Below, piece by piece: positions 9,379 through 17,414 of a DNA stretch of 64,000 nucleotides (position 1 is its first letter; every line of letters starts with the position of its first letter). The notes beneath the pieces were generated by a model. The model had not been told where the DNA came from, did not search any database, and was given only the letters and a program-made list of their open reading frames with translations. Both the position numbers and the translations under genes were made by a program. Source of the DNA: Myxacorys chilensis ATA2-1-KO14 (lineage in GTDB: Bacteria; Cyanobacteriota; Cyanobacteriia; Leptolyngbyales; Leptolyngbyaceae); NCBI GenBank assembly GCA_019359275.1, contig JAHHHP010000011.1, positions 33,772 to 97,771 on the forward strand, read 5' to 3'.

Positions 9379-9903
9379 AGACTTCATCCTCGCAGGCAAA
9401 CCTTATGGGCTTTTAAAGTGGCTTTTACAGTGGGGAGGTAGATGTCTAGAAGTGGAGCAAATTTGAGACGCTACTTGCGCCTGAATCTGAAGCGGTAGAA
9501 CAACTTAGTTGTGGAGCGGTAGAGCAATTTGCAACCAGAACGTCAGATTGCAAACATGCGTTTTTAAAAGTTGCACCCTGTACTAATTCTTGAATCTTGA
9601 TTCTGCTGATTGAACAATCAATCGCATCCCTGCACTTATTCCTAATACTTACTTAAAAACTCGGTTATGTAGGAAAAGTTCCCGTAAAGTTTAGATAAAA
9701 AAGTTCAGTATCCTTAACTTGAACGACGACCATCGCATCTAAGTAGTATGGGCAACGTATCACAACCCTAATTTAGTGGAGCATCTACTGCTAAGGCTAT
9801 CTAAAACTACACTCCGTCGAGAATCGTTCAATCACTTACTTTTGCCATGTCTCATCATCAATGTAATTACGGATAAGGACAGATCAGTGATCTAGGAACA
9901 TAC

Positions 9904-9930
9904 GGAACAACAGTTCGGTAAACGACCGTA
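9904..9930 (+). promoter_or_regulatory. ECF-sigma-like promoter pattern (GGAAC ... CGTA)
   Basis: GGAAC at 9904-9908 and CGTA at 9927-9930, 18 bases apart, resemble group-4 sigma promoters. Leader length to the kinase ATG would be about 320 bases. The call rests on pattern only. Confidence 0.2.
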
Positions 9931-10217
9931 GAAACCTCCTATAACTAACATTTTTTATAGTGAAATACTTTGGACAGCAGTATATTTGCGGTTATTCTGC
10001 GTTCTGCATCTCAGTGTTACATGGAAAAAAGAATGCTGCTGCAATCAGTTGAGGCTCTGTAAGGCAGATGATCAACCTAACAAGGAAAAACCACTTAGTG
10101 ACATGAAGAAACGATGAAGATGCCCGAATTTATACGGATACAGCGATCGTAGCTAGAAATCATCTGTGTGGTAATTACTGAGTTTCGCTTGAGGGGGTTA
10201 GCTCAGTGAGCCTCAAT

Positions 10218-10253
10218 AGTAGAGAGGAGAAATCTAGTAGAGAGGAGAAATCT
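10218..10253 (+). repeat. perfect 18-bp tandem duplication carrying the ribosome-binding site
   Basis: AGTAGAGAGGAGAAATCT occurs twice head to tail (10218-10235, 10236-10253). Each copy contains AGAGGAG. The second is correctly spaced for the ATG at 10257. The first could serve only a different start. Confidence 0.85.
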
Positions 10254-10256
10254 GCC

Positions 10257-11630
10257 ATGAGATCAACTCAGCAGGCGCTGCGCGTGAGCGGCACTCAAAC
10301 ATTGCCGCATCCATCTCATTCACTGCCATCTTATGATAGTGTTGAATTGCCTAAAGCCACCTCAGTCGATAGCACAACTGCGCTTCGATGGACAGAACCA
10401 ATTGTACAGTGCGAGGTTTCAGATCACCTCTGTACGGGTCTAGAGCAGTCTTGGTTGGCATCTTTGGTGCACAGCAGCCCTGATCTAATCGGCACGGTTT
10501 CGTTTGATGGGCAATGGCTATTTATGAATCAAGCTGGACAAGACCTGCTGGGGCTTCATGGTCTTGAATCAAGCCACAGAATAACACTCGACGAAACGGT
10601 AGACGAAACAGATCGAGATCGCTTAGCAGACCTGTTACTGACCGCATTGCAGGACGGGCACTGGCAAGGACACCTGCGCTTTCGACAGGCAGCGACTGAA
10701 ACGGCGATCGCAACCTCCTCTCAGTGGTTTGTCGTCTGCGATCTCTACACTCACCAACCGCTCTGCTTGGCAACTATCAGTCGAGCCGTTCAGGACTCCG
10801 ATTGGAACACAGACGGTTTGCTAGAAGACAATCATTCTGCTCTTCATCTGCCTTCTCTAAACACAGAGACACTCACTGAGGCTGAGGCATTAACTGATGA
10901 AAAAACGCTGAATCACCTCAAGTCTCAATTCTTGGCAGAAATCTGTCACGAACTGCGATCGCCCCTAACCGTGATCGCCTCATCAGCCGGAATACTGGAA
11001 GCAATGAATGATTGCTCGCAGCTTAGCGAGGCAAACTGCTCAGATCGCGCCAAGACACAGAAGCATTTTCAACGCATTCAGAACAAAGTCAGGCAGATGA
11101 CGCAGCTGATAGACGATATCCTGCTTTTGAGCCGTATTCAGCAAAATCATCCAGCACTACAGCCAGTCACAACAGATATCATCCAAGTTTGTACGGAGTT
11201 AATCGAAGAAGTACAACTCAGTACATCGCATGAGATTACTTTTTCACCACGCGATCAAGAACACTTCTATATTCAGAAATTTAATGCTGAAGTAGATATA
11301 GTGCTATTACAGCGAATCTTAGTTAACTTACTTTCAAATAGTATTAAATATTCGCCTGGCGGAACTAAAATTTCTATTGATTTATATTGCCAATCAAATA
11401 GTCTTTTATTTCAGATTCAAGACCAAGGTATTGGAATTCCACTAGGCGACCAGCAACACTTATTCAATTCGTTTTATCGCGCTAGTAACACAGAAAAAGT
11501 CTCTGGAACAGGATTAGGTCTAGCGATCGTGAAAAGATGTGTAGAGATTTACGGCGGCAGCATCAGCTTAATCAGCGAAACCGGAACAGGAACAATGGTT
11601 ACTGTCAAAATTCCGATTCGCGAGAGTTGA
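10257..11630 (+). CDS. PAS-domain sensor histidine kinase
   Basis: This is a 457-residue soluble kinase. A PAS-like sensor (about 65-165: SSPDLIGTVSFDGQWLFMNQAG) is followed by HisKA with FLAEICHELRSPLTVI (phospho-acceptor His231). The HATPase has N box LVNLLSNSIKYSPGG, G1 DQGIGIP and G2 GTGLGLAIV. No membrane segment is seen, so the input is probably cytoplasmic. The ATG at 10257 follows AGAGGAG at good spacing; an upstream in-frame GTG at 10206 would add 17 residues made largely of the duplicated SREEKS and looks less likely. It ends 11 bases from the stop of the convergent response regulator, its likely partner (inference). Confidence 0.9.
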   Translation: MRSTQQALRVSGTQTLPHPSHSLPSYDSVELPKATSVDSTTALRWTEPIVQCEVSDHLCTGLEQSWLASLVHSSPDLIGTVSFDGQWLFMNQAGQDLLGLHGLESSHRITLDETVDETDRDRLADLLLTALQDGHWQGHLRFRQAATETAIATSSQWFVVCDLYTHQPLCLATISRAVQDSDWNTDGLLEDNHSALHLPSLNTETLTEAEALTDEKTLNHLKSQFLAEICHELRSPLTVIASSAGILEAMNDCSQLSEANCSDRAKTQKHFQRIQNKVRQMTQLIDDILLLSRIQQNHPALQPVTTDIIQVCTELIEEVQLSTSHEITFSPRDQEHFYIQKFNAEVDIVLLQRILVNLLSNSIKYSPGGTKISIDLYCQSNSLLFQIQDQGIGIPLGDQQHLFNSFYRASNTEKVSGTGLGLAIVKRCVEIYGGSISLISETGTGTMVTVKIPIRES

Positions 11631-11641
11631 TGTGGTTGAAC

Positions 11642-12343
11642 CTATAGCCGACCGCGAAGCTTGAGTTTGCTGCGCAGGATGTTTAGCTTTGAAGGATGCA
11701 AGTATTCTTGGAGGCTAGAAACCTCATTTAGCAATGACGTGCCCCGCGCACACTCTTCTTCTAAAATTGCAACATAGCGCTGAAACTGAGCTTCAGACAG
11801 GCTTTGTCTCAGCATATATGTTGCAATGCTGATATTGGACACGGGATGCCGCAGTCCTTGAGAGAGCTTCTGCAATAAAACGCCCTTCATCTCAGCTAGT
11901 TCTTGGCTCGCTTGAAGGCGCTTCTCAAGAGACTCTACCTCTTGAACTTTCGCTTCGTACTGCTGCGCGAGTCTGGCATGTTTTTCTAGACAGCTATTAA
12001 CCGCTCGCACTAATTCTTCGTTGGTAAACGGTTTTGTGAGATAGTCATCTGCTCCCAGTTCCATCCCCATTCGCACATCAGCGCGTTCGGATCGACCCGT
12101 CAGAAAAATCAACGGGATTGTCGCGGTTGATTGGTCTTGCCGCAACTGATTGAGCAAATCAAAGCCATCTAGCTGAGGCATCATGACATCGCAAATGACC
12201 AGATCTGGAGCTTCTTCTCGCGCCAAATCTAGCCCCGTTAAGCTATTACTTGTTGCGATCGCCCGAAAGTTTTGAAGTTCTAAAACTTCTTCAATGTTCT
12301 CTAAAATTTCTGCATCATCTTCGATCACCAAGATGCTGTTCAT
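11642..12343 (-). CDS. response regulator with C-terminal degenerate DHp-like domain
   Basis: A receiver domain fills residues 1-120: acidic pocket ED(9-10), phospho-acceptor Asp52 in ICDVMMPQLDG, and Lys104 in DDYLTKPF. A coiled linker (about 120-150) leads to a HisKA-like helix, LLQKLSQGLRHPVSNI, that aligns with the kinase box SHELRxPLxNI. The phospho-acceptor His is Gln162, and no ATPase domain follows. Output may be by protein interaction or dimerisation. The start at 12343 begins exactly at the family N-terminus (MNSILVIEDD); an upstream ATG at 12367 adds eight unlikely residues. The PAS kinase next door is the obvious candidate partner. Confidence 0.85.
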   Translation of the reverse strand: MNSILVIEDDAEILENIEEVLELQNFRAIATSNSLTGLDLAREEAPDLVICDVMMPQLDGFDLLNQLRQDQSTATIPLIFLTGRSERADVRMGMELGADDYLTKPFTNEELVRAVNSCLEKHARLAQQYEAKVQEVESLEKRLQASQELAEMKGVLLQKLSQGLRHPVSNISIATYMLRQSLSEAQFQRYVAILEEECARGTSLLNEVSSLQEYLHPSKLNILRSKLKLRGRL

Positions 12344-12692
12344 TCGCAATTCCAGGGTAAACTGCATGGCACAGCCCGATCTGCCTGTTCCGGATCACGT
12401 TAACTCACAATTTTGTACGATGCCCTGGTAGATGCGTTTCCCTCCTCTGCTTCAGCACCAGTTGCAGTTGAGCAATTGCTACAAGCTAAAGGACGGCGTG
12501 ATCAAGAGTTGAAGTCAGGATTTCAGGTGTATCTACTGCATTCTACCTAGAAGAGAGCGCTGTTTCAGGCAGCTTCACCGCTTCTTCATGAAACTTGCTT
12601 AAGCGGCTCAGAGATTTCACGGATTTAGATAATGACGAAGAGTACAAGTTTCCTACCGCTATCTAACTCCGTAAAATCTAAATTTGACCTAC
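12344..12692. other. 349-bp intergenic region with a possible gene remnant
   Basis: On the plus strand a TTG-started 46-codon frame (12413-12550) reads LYDALVDAFPSSAS near its start. This recalls the cyanobacterial effector-associated domain pattern L-x-D-A-L-x-D-A-F-P, but it is too short to call. A CACGGATT box lies at 12618-12625. No terminator is obvious. Confidence 0.4.
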
Positions 12693-13739
12693 CTAGCCTG
12701 CTCGTGTTCCAGCCAAAGAATTTTTGACGAAGGAATACAGAACAGTCCGCATTCGAGTGCCCTGTCGGCGAGTGAGATAGCGCTCCGTTAGGACAAGCGC
12801 CACGCTAATCGACGCAAGACTGAGCCATGCGCCAATTGCGCCCCAATAATGCAAGCTTGCTGCGATCGCGCCTGCACTCAAAATATAGCTGGTGGCTACC
12901 TGTCCGTGAGACCATCCCGCTTGCTGCAAACGCTGATACAGATGAGAGCGGTGTGGTTTGAAAATGTTCTCTTTGTTCACCAATCGTCGTAACAAGGTGT
13001 AGATTGCGTCGGCAATCAACGGTAAGGTAATTGCTAGCGATGTCCAGGCTTGAGCAGCCGACGATCCGGGATGATTGAGCAACGCGATCGCAACGGTCGC
13101 GCCTAGAACTGTGCTACCGACATCGCCCATAAAAATTTTAGCGGGCGACCAGTTCCACCAGAGAAAGCCCAAGAGCGCGACGACCAAAATCATAAACAGC
13201 GGCTGGTTTAGCTCGATGGCTAAAAATGTAAGCTGCACGGCAGACACTCCAGCCACCAATCCATCCAGCCCATCCATAAAGTTGTAGAAGTTGATCAGTG
13301 CTGTCACGCCGACGACAGTCAGCAGAATCGCCGCGATCGCGCCTATCACTCCCAGTGAAGCAAACCAAGGCTGCGGAAATGCGCCAAACCAAAAGACTGC
13401 TATTCCAGCCGTTGCCAACTGCACAAGGTAGCGAATACCCGCTGGAACATCGCCGCGATCGTCAAAGATGCCCACAATGACAAGCGGAATCAAAACTGTC
13501 CATACTTGTAGCAGATACATCGGTTCTACTATTGTAGAACCTGAGAGCAACATAGCAATGCTGGTGAGCGCAAATGCTGCGACAAATCCTAGTCCGCCAC
13601 CACGTGGAGTCGGTTGAGTATGAGAACTCCGATGATTAGGAATATCGAGCAAATGGGAACTGAAATACTGCCGAATGACTGATACAAGAAGAAAACTAAG
13701 CGTTCCACTCGCAACTAAAAACGCTGGAAGAATATTCAT
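12693..13739 (-). CDS. undecaprenyl-phosphate sugar-1-phosphate transferase, MraY/WecA family (WbpL-like)
   Basis: This is a 348-residue polytopic membrane protein of about ten helices. Family signatures are IPNHRSSHTQPTPRGGG near 35-51, the catalytic NFYNFMDGLDGLVAG near 150, FMGDVGSTVLGA near 205, and KPHRSHLYQRL near 260. The fourth motif is of the WbpL/WecA glycan-initiation type rather than MraY. It attaches the first sugar phosphate to undecaprenyl phosphate on the cytoplasmic face. The gene immediately upstream (13829-14803) is a WbpV-like reductase, which together with WbpM suggests QuiNAc or FucNAc as the first sugar (inference). Start ATG has no strong ribosome-binding site. Confidence 0.85.
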   Translation of the reverse strand: MNILPAFLVASGTLSFLLVSVIRQYFSSHLLDIPNHRSSHTQPTPRGGGLGFVAAFALTSIAMLLSGSTIVEPMYLLQVWTVLIPLVIVGIFDDRGDVPAGIRYLVQLATAGIAVFWFGAFPQPWFASLGVIGAIAAILLTVVGVTALINFYNFMDGLDGLVAGVSAVQLTFLAIELNQPLFMILVVALLGFLWWNWSPAKIFMGDVGSTVLGATVAIALLNHPGSSAAQAWTSLAITLPLIADAIYTLLRRLVNKENIFKPHRSHLYQRLQQAGWSHGQVATSYILSAGAIAASLHYWGAIGAWLSLASISVALVLTERYLTRRQGTRMRTVLYSFVKNSLAGTRAG

Positions 13740-13828
13740 GGCGAAAAAATAGAAACCGATTTCTGAATCAGAAATGCAGTTCTTAATAAACTACTTTGCG
13801 AAATGGCTGCACCCAGTTATGAACCTGA

Positions 13829-14803
13829 TCAATGAGTAGTGGAATACCAAGTAGCGGTCGCCTCTAGTCCCTGCTGGAGGCTATAAGGCGGTTGCCATCC
13901 AAGGATTCTACGAATACTGCGATCGTCAATGGTGAGAGAACCTAAGAGCCGATCGATTGCGGCAGACTTACGTGTAACTTTTCCGAAAAATCTCAGCGTA
14001 TCCGGAGAAATTGGTAACAAATGTGCAGAAGAATTGAACGCGATCGCAACATTTCGGATTAACTCTGGAGTCGATACATCGACGCCATCGCTGACCAAAA
14101 AAGTGTGCCCTGGTGCCTCTGAATGAACAGTACAGGTGGCGATCGCGTCCACTAAATTACCAACATAGATCAAACTTCGAGCATTATTGACGCCACCCAA
14201 TGGCAGCGGAATCCCTCGCTTCACCAGTCGCATTAACTGTAGAAAATTAGCTTTCACCCCTGCACCGTAAACGAGCGGCGGTCTGATCACCACCACTTCT
14301 AACCCCGTGTCTGCGGCAACCTCTTGCAGCGCACACTCCGCTTCCCATTTGCTGGTTCCATATGGATCTTGAGGCGACGGTTTTGATGACTCGGTGTAAG
14401 GCTCAGACTGTCCTTCACCATTAACTTTGATTGAACTGAGATAAACGAAACGCTGCACTCCAGCTTTTGCAGCCGCGATCGCGAGTTCTCTGGTCGCCTC
14501 AGTATTAACGTCACGAAAAGCGCTCAATGGATCACTCACAGAATCTTGCATGACATGCACACGAGCCGCTAGATGAACGATGCAATCGACTTGGGATAAT
14601 ACATCTTGTCGGGCTGCAAGGTCGTTCAAGGACTTTGCAACAACGGGTTCAACGTGCGCTGGGAGCAGAGCGGTTTGAGAAGATGCTCTCACGACTCCAT
14701 GAATTGATGCATGAGACAACTGCGACGATTGCTGCCCATTTCCGAAGGATTTACAAAAGGCAGTGCCAACAAAACCACTGGCTCCTGTGACTAAAAGTTT
14801 CAT
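13829..14803 (-). CDS. NAD-dependent epimerase/reductase, extended SDR (WbpV/WreQ-like)
   Basis: This is a 324-residue SDR. NAD-binding LLVTGASGFVGTAFC is at 3-17, catalytic Ser in VYLSSIKVNGE, and YGTSK (Tyr-x-x-x-Lys) near 150. DNARSLIYVGNLVDAI-type features near 215 (NNARSLIYVGNLVDAI) mark the sugar-epimerase branch that contains WbpV and the 4-ketoreductase of UDP-QuiNAc synthesis. The pairing with a WbpL-like transferase directly downstream matches the Pseudomonas and Rhizobium arrangement. It overlaps the upstream GT2 by four bases (ATGA), so translation is coupled. A generic UDP-glucose 4-epimerase role cannot be excluded. Confidence 0.8.
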   Translation of the reverse strand: MKLLVTGASGFVGTAFCKSFGNGQQSSQLSHASIHGVVRASSQTALLPAHVEPVVAKSLNDLAARQDVLSQVDCIVHLAARVHVMQDSVSDPLSAFRDVNTEATRELAIAAAKAGVQRFVYLSSIKVNGEGQSEPYTESSKPSPQDPYGTSKWEAECALQEVAADTGLEVVVIRPPLVYGAGVKANFLQLMRLVKRGIPLPLGGVNNARSLIYVGNLVDAIATCTVHSEAPGHTFLVSDGVDVSTPELIRNVAIAFNSSAHLLPISPDTLRFFGKVTRKSAAIDRLLGSLTIDDRSIRRILGWQPPYSLQQGLEATATWYSTTH

Positions 14804-15555
14804 GTGGGTCGATAAACAAGTTGAAAGACTTTAGTAAAATATTTAGAAAGTACCTTTGGCATGTTGGTCTGAATATTGTTTTCAGCACAACCTCGAATAA
14901 TTTCTCGATTGAGAATCCAGTTGCTCTTTAAATTCGTGGTACTTACGCCTCCCGTCCGCATTTTCACCATCGTTTTTGGCAAGTAGCTGTAAGACAAACG
15001 ATGCTTGGCCAGAAACCGAGTCAACAATTCGTAGTCAGCCGCAATCTGATAGTCTGTTTTAAACAGCCCATACTGCTCATAGGCCCAGCGTTTGACGAAA
15101 AAGGTGGGGTGAGCAGGCATCCAACCATACGCAAATTGGTCAGGATGAAATCTTGCCGAACTGTAATACCGAACAACTCTATCGAGATCGCTAGAGGTGA
15201 CGTACACTAAGTCACCAAATACCGAATTGGCTCCAGTCTGCTCAAATTGCCGAACAACGCTAGAAATAACAGTTGTATCAGCGTAAAAATCATCGGAGTT
15301 AAGAATACCAATAATATCGCCTGATGCGAGACGAAGCCCTTTGTTCATCGCATCGTAAATGCCGCGATCGCGCTCTGAAACCACCTTAGCAATTTTGCCA
15401 GTATAGGTGTTGATAATACTTAGCGTCTTGTCAGTCGAAGCGCCATCAATAATGATATGTTCAATATCAGGATGATCCTGCAATAAAACAGACTGAATCG
15501 TATCTTCAATAGTCTGTTCACCATTGAAAACTACGGTAATAATTGAAACTTTCAT
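14800..15555 (-). CDS. family 2 glycosyltransferase (WcaE-like)
   Basis: This is a 251-residue GT-A enzyme. It starts MKVSIITVVFNGEQTIEDTI, with nucleotide-binding IIIDGASTDKTL near 35-46, SERDRGIYDAMNKG near 60, and the metal-binding ILNSDDFY near 85. The first 100 residues closely follow the WcaE/PglA-type GT2 profile; acceptor and donor cannot be told from sequence. It is soluble and presumably acts at the inner face of the membrane on the lipid-linked oligosaccharide. The 3' end overlaps the WbpV-like gene by four bases, placing it among early-acting genes. Confidence 0.85.
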   Translation of the reverse strand: MKVSIITVVFNGEQTIEDTIQSVLLQDHPDIEHIIIDGASTDKTLSIINTYTGKIAKVVSERDRGIYDAMNKGLRLASGDIIGILNSDDFYADTTVISSVVRQFEQTGANSVFGDLVYVTSSDLDRVVRYYSSARFHPDQFAYGWMPAHPTFFVKRWAYEQYGLFKTDYQIAADYELLTRFLAKHRLSYSYLPKTMVKMRTGGVSTTNLKSNWILNREIIRGCAENNIQTNMPKVLSKYFTKVFQLVYRPT

Positions 15556-15632
15556 AGAAATTTTTGGACTAATGATTTCATGTCTAACGTGTTGAAACGT
15601 CTGTCACCATGCTTTCGGAATTGCGGCCTACG

Positions 15633-16211
15633 CTAATCGCGTGCGTTAGCCTCTTCCATCATCTCTCGTTTTTTAATCGCGATCGCAGGATTGCCACTGT
15701 AGATCATCATTGGATCTAGCGATCGCATTGCCACACCACCCAAGCAAAGAATTGCTCCCGAACCAATTTTCACGCCCGGGGCCACCACTGCCTTTGCGGC
15801 TATCCAGCTTCCTGCTTCAAGATAGATGGAGCTAGGCTTGAGCGCAAATTGTGGATCGCTCCAGTCGTGATTGCCAGTGCAAAAGTAAACGCCTTGAGAA
15901 ACGCAAACGTGATCTTCAAGCGTAATGGGAGCGACGTTATCAAACCAAACACCTTCACCAATCCAGCAGTGATTTCCAATGCTCAAGCGCCACGGAAATT
16001 TAACCTTAACCTCTGGCTTAATCCGGACTCCTTGCCCGATACTGGCTCCAAACGACCGCAGTACCCACACTTTGAGGGCTGAGATAGGAATCAAGCGACT
16101 CCTAACGAATTGATCTCCGATGAAGAACCAGAGAAGCTGTTTCCAGATGGATGCGCCGGGGGTATAATCTCCGATCGTATATTGGTCAAGACGAATGAAG
16201 TTGAAGCTCAC
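15633..16211 (-). CDS. WcaF-like polysaccharide O-acetyltransferase (left-handed beta-helix)
   Basis: The 192-residue hexapeptide-repeat protein has the WcaF pattern: an N-terminal PGASIWKQLLWF, then repeats such as IGQGVRIKPEVKVKFPWRLSIG-type turns, IGEGVWFDNV, VCVSQGVYFCTGNHDW with the catalytic His, and GVKIGSGAILCLGGVA. Family members transfer acetyl from acetyl-CoA to a sugar before or during repeat-unit assembly. The gene sits between a GT2 and the GH56-like lipoprotein gene, and a 13-bp tandem repeat array separates it from the latter. Confidence 0.85.
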   Translation of the reverse strand: MSFNFIRLDQYTIGDYTPGASIWKQLLWFFIGDQFVRSRLIPISALKVWVLRSFGASIGQGVRIKPEVKVKFPWRLSIGNHCWIGEGVWFDNVAPITLEDHVCVSQGVYFCTGNHDWSDPQFALKPSSIYLEAGSWIAAKAVVAPGVKIGSGAILCLGGVAMRSLDPMMIYSGNPAIAIKKREMMEEANARD

Positions 16212-16227
16212 AGTGCTTTAGAACAAG

Positions 16228-16292
16228 GGTTAAACTTAGTGATTGAACTTGGCGGTTGAACTTAGGGGTTGAACTTGGGGGTTGAACTTAAA
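16228..16292 (-). repeat. five-unit 13-bp tandem repeat (GGTTGAACTTNNN)
   Basis: Units begin at 16228, 16241, 16254, 16267 and 16280, most reading GGTTGAACTT followed by three variable bases. The last unit contains the stop codon of the GH56-like gene. A related TTGAACTTGGCGG lies inside the coding end near 16301, so the array appears to have grown from the gene's 3' end. Confidence 0.85.
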
Positions 16293-17133
16293 GAGCAGCC
16301 TTGAACTTGGCGGTTTCCTGCCACCAAGCTTGTTTAGTATCTAAGATGTTTGTTCTAGGGTTGTCGTGTCCAGCCCAATCCCATAGAACTAAGCCATTGG
16401 CTCCGCGATCGCGGACGGTTTGTAACTGGGTTCGCCAGTAGTCTCCTTCAACAAATTGATTGCGACGCTCACGGTTGCTGTTGTGATACCGGCACCAGAG
16501 AAACGGGTAAACGGGTTTACCAAACTGCTGTGCTTCTTCGATGTTTGCACTCGCGTAAGTTACCCATCCGGGAACATCTTCGTAAAAGGTATAGAGGGAG
16601 GGTGTGAGAAAATCAGAAGCGTCGGCGATCGGTTTAAGGAATTGGTTTGCAGCCCTCCAGCTTGGGCGTCCGCCGGGAAGGTTTCGCACGGGTGTCCAGT
16701 AGTCGCGAATCGGCGGGATGCTATAGACGCTAAGTTTAAGCGATGGAGCCGCTTCGCGCATCCATTGAATGACTTGGACAAGCTTATCAACGCTTTCTTG
16801 CACCTCAGCTTTTGGGTCTTTGTCGATGTTGGTCTTCCAATGCTCGATGTCGATCGCAAAATGCGAAAACTTCTCTGCGGCGTCACGGGCAGTTTTTTGG
16901 CAAGCTTCTCGATTGGGCTGAGATCGATCGTTGTTTTTCCAAAATCCACTCCCATCGATTCGCATGGGCGTCAGTCCGACATCAGGCTTTTGATCGTAGA
17001 TGAGACCGTCGAAGATCGTAAAAGAGGCGGCTCGTCGAACAGGGAGAGACTCGACCTTCTGACAGGCACTCGGAAGAAGGGCAGTTCCACCCAGAAGCGT
17101 GAGAAACTGTCTACGGTTCCAAAGGTTTGGCAT
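16288..17133 (-). CDS. Tat-type lipoprotein with a hyaluronidase (GH56)-like TIM-barrel pattern
   Basis: The 281-residue protein opens with a twin-arginine motif (NRRQFLTLLGG) and a lipobox-like LLPSAC at about 19-24. It is therefore probably exported folded and lipid-anchored. The body has FAIDIEHWKTN near 92-102, where Asp and Glu match the acid pair of hyaluronidases (xDWExWRP). DFLTPSLYTFYED near 174 and PVYPFLWCRYHN near 206 match later barrel strands, and LVLWDWAG lies near the end. Remote homology is my inference. If correct, it would hydrolyse or edit the exported polysaccharide, a role seen for glycosidases in other EPS loci. No close family name is recognised. Confidence 0.65.
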   Translation of the reverse strand: MPNLWNRRQFLTLLGGTALLPSACQKVESLPVRRAASFTIFDGLIYDQKPDVGLTPMRIDGSGFWKNNDRSQPNREACQKTARDAAEKFSHFAIDIEHWKTNIDKDPKAEVQESVDKLVQVIQWMREAAPSLKLSVYSIPPIRDYWTPVRNLPGGRPSWRAANQFLKPIADASDFLTPSLYTFYEDVPGWVTYASANIEEAQQFGKPVYPFLWCRYHNSNRERRNQFVEGDYWRTQLQTVRDRGANGLVLWDWAGHDNPRTNILDTKQAWWQETAKFKAAL

Positions 17134-17414
17134 TTGAGAAGATCTCCTATCTTGGACTTAGTGAATTGTGGAGTCGAAAATAAAGCTGAATTCTTCCCCT
17201 GTTCTAGAGACTTTCAACGTAGGTCTCCATGACGGCTCAACCCCTGTTGCAATAGCAATAACGCGCAAAACTGCACCTCGGCTCAATTGCCCAAAATGAG
17301 GAAACATTTGCATGAATGCAGAGATTCTAAGTAAAGAGAACCACTCCGTGAATCTAAGCATTTTGTGCGCGCTAAGCTTGTGCTGAGAGCGATTGAGTGG
17401 GCTGTCGCTGCAGC

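Larger units (their letters stand above)
9379..10256. other. 878-bp divergent intergenic region
   Basis: This separates the dehydratase (minus) from the histidine kinase (plus). It contains TACGGATA boxes at 9868-9875 and 10133-10140, an ECF-promoter-like GGAAC-N18-CGTA arrangement at 9904-9930, GGTAATTACTGAGT at 10170-10183, and an 18-bp tandem duplication at 10218-10253. No RNA gene is recognised. Confidence 0.6.

Noticed and set aside
12413..12550. 46-codon TTG-started ORF resembling an effector-associated domain
   Set aside because: It is too short, lacks a ribosome-binding site, and its similarity is only a few residues; it is mentioned within the intergenic entry.
12681..12692. TTGACC as a -35 element
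   Set aside because: No -10 hexamer lies at a suitable distance and it is directly at the 3' end of the WbpL-like gene on the opposite strand.
16228..16292. Possible CRISPR array
   Set aside because: Units are 13 bp, directly abutting, with no spacers; this is a minisatellite.
16456..17232. 258-codon plus-strand ORF
   Set aside because: It lies antisense to the GH56-like lipoprotein gene, which has a Tat motif, lipobox and protein-like composition; the plus frame has no recognisable features.
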